64,000 nt of DNA from NCBI GenBank assembly GCA_026008535.1, contig BRKX01000017.1:9378501-9442500 (forward strand), given 5' to 3'. A program made the translations under genes and the position numbers. The notes beneath the pieces were generated by a model. The model worked only from the letters and a program-made list of their open reading frames with translations. It had not been told where the DNA came from and searched no databases. The stretch comes from Perilla frutescens. Taxonomy: Eukaryota; Streptophyta; Magnoliopsida; Lamiales; Lamiaceae. Positions 23,306 to 32,951 of the stretch are shown here, piece by piece. How positions within the stretch are numbered: the stretch's first letter is position 1; each line of letters begins with the position of its first letter.

Positions 23306-25693
23306 TGATGAGACCATGGCAAGCATCAAATCGGTCCATCCAAAGCTGCCATTAAAGGATCCCAAGATTGTTACTCCTTTAATAATCAAAGATTGGAGAT
23401 CAAGGTTTGAAGAATAATACATGAAGATGAAGTGAAGAAGTGCACGTGTGCATGTGTTGAAGAAGTCGACGTGATCGTGTGTGCATGTGGATCAGATTTT
23501 CGGCCCCAATTTATTTAATTGAGGGATTGAATTTTATTTAGACTATAGTATTTATTTAATTATGTTAGACTATAGTTTAGTTCAGATTTTTATTTAATTT
23601 AATGTAATTTTCGTCCATATTATAGTCAAGGTTGACTAGAATTGTATTTAAGACAATTTCCTACCTTGAATAGAATTCTAGTTTAGGGAACTTCCTAGTA
23701 TAGTTAGAGATTCCTTTTAGATCAATTTTGGAGCCTTTTTTTATGTTTATTTTCATTCCCCATAGTCCTATAAATAGGGGAACCATGTCACATTGATACT
23801 TTAGACTTTATTTGAATTATTAAGCTTTGCTTTCAATATTGTCTCAAGCCTTTTTAATCTTTGTGAGTTTTGATTAACAAATTCATATTCTTGGAGCTAG
23901 CAACTTTAAGTCTTACTTAAGGGTATTGCTTAATCCACTTGAGGGATTAACCGGTATTCGCTATCTGAAGATCAACTTGGAGATTTTATCCTTGGGTACG
24001 TTCGAGATTCAAGGAGGCTATCGGGTTGTAATTCACCTCAACGAATCATCATCCATCTACACCAAACGATGACTTCCATCAAGTCATCCACGTCCGTAAC
24101 CGTCCAGCCACCAATCGATCGAGTCTCTTCCACAAGACGAGTTCGAGTTCTACACAATTCATACACGTAAGTCCATTCCATCTCTATCATATCCTACCTA
24201 CTCCAACCCTTCTTCACAACCGTCACTGATGTGACCCGGGACCTATGGGACACGACACGAATGACTTATGCGGAAGCTAAGGAACGGAACAACGTCGGAT
24301 GCGTAAGGGATCAATACGACTCGAATAAAAGAACAAAAATACAACTCAACTAAACGAACAATTTAGACTCGATAATATACGAATGACAACCTGAATTAGA
24401 CTCGAACTAAGGAACCTAGACTATGACAATACCAAGCAAAACACAATACCAAGATGAAAGGGAAAGGATCGAAACTATGGAGGATAAATTAGGACTCAAA
24501 CGGATATAGAACTTACTAGGAATTCGGACGACGAACAAGGACTCGATGACGAACAAGAATAGGACACGGTGGTGGCTGGAATCACGGCGATGATGGCTAG
24601 CAAGGTGGCGGACGTCGGCGGTGGAAGTATATCGGCGGCGATGTGGTGTTGTGGATTGGAAAGATTCGGCGAACCTGTGTTGAATAACTCGAACGTGCAC
24701 GTCTAACTTCTCCGGATAGCGATTCTCCCAAGTCACGATTGTACCCTGAAGAACTTGATTAAGACTATTGATTTTCTAGAACAATAGAATTGTATGTAAA
24801 TAGTTGATCAACCGAAGGATCGTGAGACAGATTGAGAATAACTCTTTATTTCTTACAATTGTCTAACTTTTAATGTAACACATGGTATCCCTATTTATAC
24901 TAAGCATAATGGACGAAAATTAGAGTCCTAGAAGTAATAAAAAACTGATCCAAAACTAATCCTAAACAAACTAGGATAAAATCAAAAGATACCAAAAATA
25001 AGATAAGAAAAATCTATCTAAATCTAACTAGATAAGGATAAATCCCAAACCGATTTTGGGCCTTTCAAATCTCGCCTATTGGACCTTCAATTAACACAAT
25101 ATGGGCTGCAATTTATCATAAATAATTTGTGGCCCATATCATGTATTATTCTTGCCCCCTTTGCATGAAAAACAGGAACTTGTCAGATTCCCATGCAAAC
25201 GCGTAGAACTCTTCATGCACACGTCTAAATGGCGTGATTCTTCTTCTCACGTCTTCATGCTTCCTTCTTCATAATCAATGGATAGCATGGTGATCAATCT
25301 CGGGCTGCTCGACACTTCATCTTCATGCAACTCGAATTTGCGACGAATAGAAGCTTGTAAATAAGCTTGCAACTTCTTTGCTCGCAAACGCGTCATTGGA
25401 CCTCTAAACTGCAGCTCCGGATCTTCATCTTTATTACTTTGCACGATCTCATCAGTCACACACGAATTCCCATCCAAATTCCAGCCATAAAACCGTCCCT
25501 TTGCAGCCCTTATCCCTTGGATTTTGTGTTACATAGTCGTGTCATAGTTTAGGTATTTTAATTGTCTAGATTAGTTAGTGTTATTCGTCTAGTTGAGTCG
25601 GATTGAAGCCCTTCAATTAGTTGACGTGTTTCATTCCTAAGTCTTCCGCTACGTTGTTATTATCGTCCTAAATTAATAGTCCGGGTCATATCA
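23306..25693 (+). mobile_element. Family-1 5' LTR with nested solo LTR
   Basis: It begins TGATGAGACCATGG and ends GGGTCATATCA, followed by a primer site. Its own length is about 1155 bases after subtracting the nested LTR at 24227-25454. It encodes a short degenerate tail (LPLKDPKIV, IIKDWRSRFEE, stop). A CTATAAATAGGGG promoter box is near 23769. It interrupts the F2 LTR to its left. Confidence 0.88.
24227..25454 (-). mobile_element. Family-1 solo LTR with GTCAC duplication
   Basis: It begins TGATGTGACCCGGG and ends ATCTCATCA, with GTCAC on both flanks (24222-24226 and 25455-25459). It encodes PELQFRGPMTRLRAKKLQ and an ASIRRKFELHEDE stretch on the minus strand. It sits in opposite orientation within the LTR 23306-25693. 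Confidence 0.95.
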
Positions 25694-26028
25694 TATTTTG
25701 GCATCAGAGCCACGTCAGCTCTGCTGGTCGTGGTTCAATCCGACGTGTCAAATCTTATCCTATGTGTCATCGTACGTGTCGTTTATTTTCTTACGTGTCT
25801 ATTGAGTTGTAAGCTAGAGTACATTGAAAAACAAAAAAAAAGAAAAAAAATCCGTTAAAAAAAAGGAAAACCGAAAAAAAAAATTGTCCGGATAAAAAAA
25901 AATTAAAAAAAATCAGAAAATTAGAAAAAAAAAAGAAAAAAAAGAGAGAAAAGAGGCATATTCATTGTATTACCTTTTGAGTCTTGTTTTAATTTTGGTA
26001 CTTTCCTTTTAGTACTTCTCTATAATTG
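25694..26028 (+). other. Primer site and A-rich leader
   Basis: The primer site TGGCATCAGAGCC is at 25699-25711. The leader that follows (A-rich tract 25827-25950, then TTTTGGTACTTTCC) matches the leader at 54733-55080 until about 26028, where it changes to unrelated sequence. Confidence 0.85.
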
Positions 26029-26135
26029 GTAATTTTTTTTTATATTTAAACCGGAGCATGGCTTTGGATATTACTCAGAAACTGTTATACAGATGTACTG
26101 GGAAATAAACCCTTTAAAAACCAATCTTCTTTTTT

Positions 26136-26420
26136 TCATCGTCGGCGGACTTCAGCACATTCTAAAGTAAAGAAGCTAGTTAAGGATGAGAGACCATTGC
26201 TGAAGTAGACATCCCTAATCTTCTGAAATGCATGCCAAGTTAGCAGGCTATCGGAACCCGCCTGATGGCACTTCCCAACAGCACGCAGCACGCCCAACGA
26301 CTGTGCCACCCTGTCCAACCCACCGTGCAATCCCTGACAGAATTTCATCAGGTGTTTCACATCATAAATGCGGTTCCTGAAAATTATCCTCATCAAATTC
26401 AGAAACTCCGGGAGGCTCCC
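26136..26420 (-). pseudogene. CAF1 deadenylase gene fragment
   Basis: The minus strand reads SLPEFLNLMRIIFRNRIYDV, KHLMKFCQGLHGGLD and CHQAGSDSLLTWHAFQKIRD. This matches the C-terminal part of plant CAF1, the DEDD-type 3'-5' exonuclease of the CCR4-NOT mRNA deadenylation complex. The Asp in AGSDSLL corresponds to the last catalytic Asp of the family. Only about 95 residues remain of a protein of about 270. The upstream end is cut at 26420 by an F2 LTR. The downstream end departs from the family after VYFSNG and stops at 26136. It lies between a retrotransposon leader and another LTR, in antisense to them, so it may be captured host sequence. It is not a functional gene. Confidence 0.82.
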
Positions 26421-26454
26421 TGTAGCGCCCCGATCCCGAAAGATCGTGGAAATG

Positions 26455-26744
26455 GACGCTACGGGGGTGGGAATTAAGAAGCGGGAAAGAAATAGGGTAA
26501 TTAAATTAATGATGGGGTGTTAATCCAAAAGGATTAATGTTTGAAATAAAATTTAACAACCGAGTATGCGAAAGATAGGTTATGCCTTCCAGAAAATTAG
26601 ACGCTACGGGGGTGGGAATTAAGAAGCGGGAAAGAAATATGGTAATTAAATTAATGATGGGGTGTTAATCCAAAAGGATTAATGTTTGAAATAAAATTTA
26701 ACAACCGAGTATGCGAAAGATAGGTTATACCTTCCGGAAAATTA
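26455..26744. repeat. Tandem duplication, 145-bp period
   Basis: Copies at 26455-26599 and 26600-26744 begin GACGCTACGGGGGTGG and differ at three positions by eye. Confidence 0.95.
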
Positions 26745-28495
26745 GACATCATAACCTCTGTAACTAGAGTGAATCCCCGTTTATAACGGCTTATAAGAGA
26801 AGAATAGAGGCTGTAACAATTCAATAAGCCCATAGGTCAAACGAAAACAAATAAACAGATACCAACAATCAATAGACCCATTCATAGGCCGACAAAAGAA
26901 ACAGACACCAATATACTGAACAAATTATGCCCTTCCGTAGGCCAAAATGAATGATCAAATAGACATAACGAAAGATGGGCTTCCTCCCATTGGAATAATT
27001 ATATAGCTAAGCATATAATACATGTTAACTAGGAAGTCAACAAATGTTCAACAAAATACCAAGATCAGAGTTCTTAGCATTTAGCAAAAGAATACCATAA
27101 ATGCGGAAGCTCAATTCTTAACAGAATACTAACAAAAAGAGACAACGGAAAAATATATAAATCATAATAGCCCATATCTCAGCCTCATCACCTCCACGCT
27201 CCAGCCTACTGACCTGAAAATGTTTAAAAAGATTTGGGCTGAGTACTAATGTACTCAGTGGGCAAGTTCTCACAATTTAAGTTATGCAAATCATTTTGTA
27301 AAAGTAATCTATCTGTGTCCATGCAGGTAGTGAAGCTTAGGAGGTTTAAAAGTTGGAAGCAACCTAAGTTCACCAAAACATTTTATCGTGAAGCGCTTAA
27401 GAATATAACCCGTCACTGCCCGCAACCCAAACTACATCACCAGCGCATAACGTTGAGTATGACCATAGTATACCCAAAGAGTATAACCAATAAGTGTTTC
27501 ATTTTAGTCTCACCGACAAAGAGTAGGGCAGGACAAATAATGCATGCATACTGTAGCTACTCACATTGACACAGCGCTGGTTTATGAGACTCCGACAACA
27601 TACAGTAGCACGTAAATATTTAACACAGATAGTCACATATGCAATTTTAGCAAAGCAGAGCTTAATAACTCGAAAGATACAATTTGCAAAGATAGTATAG
27701 TATAACCCACCTTTCTCGGGATTCTGAAAAGCTAACTCCTGAAGAATCAACCCTGATACTCTTTCTCTAGCTCAACTGGTACTACAGAAGGTAAACTTCA
27801 ACTCAGGATAATCGCTATATTTTCGGGAATTAATCTACTATAAACGGAGCTATTATTAATTCTATTCTATTCTAAAATAGATTGCGCGACTCTAGAGACC
27901 TTGAATAATTTCGACGAAGAAGAAAATAAATTCCAAAAAGTTATTCTTACTTTACTGGGATCAACTGATTTGACAGAGGTCTCTTTCCAAAACTTGTCAT
28001 TTATCCAAATTTTACCAGATCTACACCACAATACTTTTTAACCGCTCGGAAATTACGAAAATATTCAGGGATGATACTATATATGCCAAGACTAACGAAT
28101 GAGAATTTTAGAATTTTTCGATAATACATGCTCCCGGTATAAAAATAACTGTCTACTTTAAATAATCGAAATTATTCAAAACCCGCAACGAGATCGCGAA
28201 ACTTGGCACACTTATAGAAAATAATATTTGGAGCAACTTTCGAGAAGAAACATTTTCGATTTGATGACCCAAAATGGGTGAAACGGGAGTTTCGGTAACA
28301 ATATTCACAGATTTTAGCTGAAAATGTATCGGTCTCAATCGAGCTCGATACTGCTCAAAAAGTACAATTTTTGATATTGCAGAAAATAAGAAATTTAATG
28401 GTGTAATTAGATCAAAGATAGGACGGCTAGAACACAAATTCGAACTGGGCAGATTTATAATATAATATTCGGATTCGGATTTCAAACGATGAGAA

Positions 28496-28785
28496 ATCAA
28501 AAATCTATTTCGGTTAACTACAAGATCCAAATGATCAAAGATTATTTATAAAAAGAAGATTTCTAATACGACTATCCAGGAAGAGTAGATCTGAGATTTA
28601 CATAAAATGAAAACGGGGAAAAATACCGAAAACTCACAACATCAAAAATCTATTTCGGTTAACTACAAGATCCAAATGATCAAAGATTATTTATAAAAAG
28701 AAGATTTCTAATACGACTATCCAGGAAGAGTAGATCTGAGATTTACATAAAATGAAAACGGGGAAAAATACCGAAAACTCACAAC
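28496..28785. repeat. Tandem duplication, 145-bp period
   Basis: Copies at 28496-28640 and 28641-28785 begin ATCAAAAATCTATTTCGG and look identical. The inner F2 LTR has this region once. Confidence 0.95.
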
Positions 28786-30944
28786 ATCAAAAATCGGAAT
28801 CGGTATAATTAAAGATAATCGAAATATAAGCATATTTAGAACTTGAAATTTCTAAATTCATCGGTCCGAATGACCAGAATCGGAGAAAGTACCTTCTCCG
28901 AGGAATTGACGACGGTCATGATGATTTTCCATCGTGATCATCCTTCGTGTCATCATTTCAATCATGTATTCGTGATCTACGCGTGGACACCTTCAAAATG
29001 ACTATTTCAGAATTGAAATAGGAAACTAGAGTCGTACATTCTCTGGAAGCTGCTCAGCGTTTTGATTTTGAAAATGAATGAAAAATGAAACCTTAAGCTC
29101 CTATTTATAGAGAAAAAATAAATAGGATAATAACGAATAAAAGTGTAATACCCCAAAATATTTTAGAAGGTTTTATTCGACATATGTTACCTGAGGGTAA
29201 TCTAAGAAATAAGTTGGGTCCTTAACGGATTCAAATAAAGGAAAATCTTAGCTAGAGAAATCTATTAAAATTTATTTTGGTCAAAAATTGCTTTAAAAAT
29301 ATGTTATGATATTTTTCTCGGCTTGATAGAAAAAAATTTCAAGCATCGTGCCAAACTTTGAATTTTCCAATTTCGAGTTCAAATGAACACTTGGCACAAT
29401 TTTAGGGTGAAAGGTAATAGATTTGGATAACTAAGACACATCCGTCATTATCCAATTTCTTTTTCGAAATATTATCCTATTCGTAATTATCCTATTCTTT
29501 TTCCATCATTATCCTATTCCATCATTATCCTTTTTCTTTTATTCGTTATTATCCTATTTATTTTTCTTCTATAAATAGGAGGTTAAGGTTTCATTTTTCA
29601 TTCATTTTCAAAATCGAAACACCGAGCAGCTTCTAGAGAAGGTACGACTCTAGTTTCCTATTTCATTTCTGAAATAGTCATTTTGAAGGTGTCAACGCGT
29701 AGATCACGAATACGTGATTGAAATGATGACACGACGGACGATCACGATGAAAAATCGTCGTGACTGCCGCCAAAAGTCGCAACCACCCCTCAAATCGGTG
29801 ACTCTTTCGGGTCGTCAGATCAAAAGGTGTCTTTAGGGTTTTATGTTCTATGTATATTTATATACATTTTCAATGTTGTCACTTTTTAATTTCGGGTATA
29901 TTTTGAGTATCCGATTATTAAATTGTAGTCTTTTTCAGATCTATCCTTCGTGGATAGCCCTATCATATTTTTAAACTCAAAAGTTGTTCCGTGTCAAAAT
30001 ATAGTATTTTTATTTAAAGTTTCATATTTTTCCAATGGACGGATCTTGCGGTATGAATTTATTTGTACCGAGTTAATTTTAGGATACGGGTTTGACCACC
30101 CCGTATGCCAAAACTTCCTAAACGGTTTTTCTTTATAAAAATGCCCTGAGTAAAGTTCCCTTAAGAGTCAAAATGTTTTGATGACCCAGATGCTGCGTAT
30201 TAAGATAGTAGATATTATAATATTTACTTCATAGCTAAGAAAGGTTAGATTTTGACCTAATGGTAGTCATTCATCGAAACTAAGTTGCCGGATAATCTTG
30301 TAGGAACAGAAGAAGGAGACTTCTAGTTGAGATTAGAATCAGAATCTAGATCTAGCTATCCATATCAGATTTTCAGGTGGGTTTTTATTATATAAAAATA
30401 TATATTTCGGGTTATTAAGCCCTGATATTTATAAAATGAACGTGATTGAATATCCAACTCATGACTGTATTTGATGTGCTCTCCTGACTCATGTAAGTCT
30501 TACTACTGTTTTTGGTGACGAAACTACAATGGTTCACGATATCGAGTCCCAAGCAAACAGGGTAGTGTCCAACCTTAAGCAGCCGGGTTGTGTACACGAA
30601 CCGACTCACCGTAAGCGTTCTAGGGGAGATTGGCGCGCAATGATGGAAATAAAATGATTTCTGTTTTGAAAGCTTTCCATGATATGCTTAAAATATGATT
30701 GGATATTCTGTTTTATAAAATGATTGTGAAGGTTTTTCTCAAAAGTACCCACTGAGTGCATTAGTACTCACGCCCCAAATCATTTCAAATATTTTTCAGG
30801 ATGAGCTGCGGGATGGTGGATGGCTGTGCTAAGGTTGAAGGGCTATCATTTGATGTATATGTTTCCTTTTCCGCTATGGAGTCTAACTGAGAACATGCTT
30901 CCTTTTGAGTCTAAATAAATGCACTGCGTTCTTTTCCGCTTACT

Positions 30945-31155
30945 CTGATTACTGTTATGGAGTGTTCCGTTCTCAGAATCCTGTTTTCTTTACTGTTATG
31001 GAGTGTTCGGTTCTCCGAATCCCATTTTCTTTACTGCTACGGAGTGTTCGGTTCTCCGAATCCCGTTTTCTTTACTGCTACGGAGTGTTCGGTTCTCCGA
31101 ATCCCGTTTTCTTTACTGTTATGGAGTGTTCGGTTCTCCGAATCCCGTTTACTTT
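30945..31155 (+). repeat. 41-bp tandem repeat, five copies
   Basis: Units contain TTATGGAGTGTTCGGTTCTC or the variant CTACGGAGTG, each followed by CGAATCCCG. The spacing is 41 bases. Open frames across it are a by-product of the repeat. Confidence 0.9.
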
Positions 31156-31165
31156 CCGTTCCTGA

Positions 31166-31329
31166 CAGGCGAAAGCCTGGCATTTATTTACCTTCCTTAT
31201 TCAGACAGGCGCAAGCCTGGCTTTACATTGTTTTCCATGTCAAGGCAAAAGCCTGGCTTTATATTGCTTTCACGACAGGCGGGAGCCTGGCATCTCTTTA
31301 CTTCAAGTATTTGGACAGACATCAGTCTG
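31166..31329 (+). repeat. Array of five small hairpins in F2 LTR
   Basis: Stem-loops lie at 31166-31179 (CAGGC-GAAA-GCCTG), 31206-31219 (CAGGC-GCAA-GCCTG), 31243-31254 (AGGC-AAAA-GCCT), 31276-31289 (CAGGC-GGGA-GCCTG) and 31316-31329 (CAGAC-ATCA-GTCTG). Spacing is 33-40 bases. Three of the loops fit the GNRA pattern. Confidence 0.85.
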
Positions 31330-32005
31330 GCCTTTTTCATGCCTAACCTATTAACAGTTAACCTTTGAACTGTTATTATTTACATTGAAGTTTGCCTTTG
31401 TTATTCTTTCTTGGGTTCATCCTAAGAGTCATGGTATCTGGTTTGAGTCATTTCATACGCTTTAAAAGCGTGGATTGATCAATTTTATAGAGGTTATGTT
31501 GCCCAAATTTTTGGGGCACTAACCCTATTTCTTTGATTGCTTCTGTTCAACAACCCCTTCCCCCTTCCCCCAAGTAGCGCACCGGTCCCCTGCCCTTCTC
31601 CCGGGATCGGGGCGTTACAAAAAGAAAGAGGACAATGATGGAAAAAGAATAGGATAATTACGAATAAGATAATCTTTTGAAAAAGAAATTGGATAATGAT
31701 GGATGTGCCTTTTTCTATTAAATTTATTATTTTCCAACTTAAAGTTGTGCCAAGAGTTCATTTGAACTCGAAATTTGAAATTTCAAAGGATGGCATGATT
31801 CTTGAAACATTTTCTATCAACCCGAGAAAAATATCATAACATATTTTTAAGGTAATTTTTGACCAAATTAGATTTAACAGATTTCCCTGGCTGCGATTTT
31901 CCTTTATTTGAGTCCTTTAAGGACCCAACTTATTTTCTAACTTACCAGAGGGTAACATAAGTTGAATAAAATCTTCTAAAATATTTCGGGATATTACACT
32001 CCCTG

Positions 32006-32618
32006 TGATGAGACCATGGCAATCATCAAATCGGTCCATCCAAAGCTGCCATTAAAGGATCCCAAGATTGTTACTTCTTTAATAATCAAAGATTGGAGAT
32101 CAAGATTTGAAGAGCAATGCATGAAGATAGAACTCATCAAATTGTGCATACATGGCAGATTCGCGTTGCATGGAATTTTCGTCCCTTAATTAATTTAATT
32201 ATGGGGTTAATTTTATTTAGACTATATTTATTTAATTATGTTAGTCTATATTTTAGTTCAGATTTTTAATTATTTATTATGTAATTTTCGTCCATAATAT
32301 AGTCATAGTTGACTAGAATTGTATTTAAGGCAATTTCCTACTTTGAATAGAATTCTAGCTTAGGTATCTTCCTACTATAGTTAGAGATCCCTTTTGGATC
32401 AATTTTTTAGCCTTTTTTTATGTTAATTTCGTTCCCTATAGTATTATAAATAGGGGAACCATTGTACATTATTATTTTAGACTCTATTTGATAAATTTAG
32501 CTTTGTGCTTTCAATATAGTCTCACCCCCTTCAAAACCTTTGTGATTTGGTTCGAAAATTACACTCTTAAAGCTTAGCAAACTTTAGGTTTTATTTCAAG
32601 TCTCGTTCTAGTGCTCGT
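32006..32618 (+). mobile_element. Family-1 LTR, 5' half
   Basis: It begins TGATGAGACCATGGC like the LTR at 23306, encodes the same short tail (IIKDWRSRFEE), and carries a TATTATAAATAGGGG box near 32441-32455. It changes to inverted LTR sequence at about 32618 (boundary approximate). It is not a pair with 23306-25693: they diverge after about 120 bases. Confidence 0.75.
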
Positions 32619-32951
32619 GTAACTTTAGGTTTGGACTTGGGCTCTTCAATAACGTGTTTGACTATTATTGGATGAATCCACACGTTAATTTCAACGTCAA
32701 CCCAGTCAGTATGCCCATACCGACTGTCTTCATGTAATCTGGTCAGTATGCCCATACCGACTGTCTTCATGCCTTCCTTCTTCATCATTAATTGATAGCA
32801 TGTTGACCAATCTTGGGCTGAATATTTGATCTTCATGTATTGTTCCTCAAATCTTGATTTCCAATCTTTGATGGCCCTCACTCTAACAATCTTCGGACCT
32901 TTGAGTGATAGCTCCGAATTTAATTCTTCAAGGCTTTTCAGGATCATATCA
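32619..32951 (-). mobile_element. Family-1 LTR fragment, inverted
   Basis: The right end on the minus strand starts TGATATGATCCTGAAAAGCC and encodes a degenerate tail with IKDWKSRFEEQYMK. It abuts reverse transcriptase sequence at 32952. The left end is missing (approximate). Two copies of a CAGTATGCCCATACCGACTG unit lie at about 32704-32762. Confidence 0.78.

Larger units (their letters stand above)
29144..31619 (+). mobile_element. F2 solo LTR (inner), complete, AAAAG duplication
   Basis: It runs 2476 bases from TGTAATACCCCAAAATATT to CGGGATCGGGGCGTTACA. AAAAG lies on both flanks (29139-29143 and 31620-31624). It is inserted in opposite orientation into another F2 LTR. It carries five 41-bp repeats and a hairpin array near its 3' end. 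The terminal TGTAATACCCC resembles LTRs of large chromovirus elements, but without a coding region the clade is open. Confidence 0.96.
26421..31998 (-). mobile_element. F2 solo LTR (outer), with a second F2 LTR nested inside
   Basis: It begins TGTAGCGCCCCGATCCCG and ends GGGATATTACA. It is flanked by CTCCC on both sides (26416-26420 and 31999-32003). Its own sequence is about 3.1 kb, interrupted by the inner F2 LTR at 29144-31619. Two internal tandem duplications of 145 bases make it longer than the inner copy. No primer site, polypurine tract or coding region is attached, so it is a solo LTR. Terminal dinucleotides are TG and CA. Confidence 0.95.

Noticed and set aside
31166..31329. CRISPR-like spaced short repeats
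   Set aside because: Units are hairpins within a plant LTR with unequal spacing, and intervening sequences are also conserved between LTR copies.
30905..31368. Repetitive open frames reading SESRFLYCYGVF-like units
   Set aside because: A by-product of the 41-bp tandem repeat, appearing in all three frames.
23306..32618. LTRs at 23306 and 32006 as the two ends of one element carrying CAF1
   Set aside because: They share only the first 120 or so bases closely and then diverge, and no polypurine tract precedes 32006.
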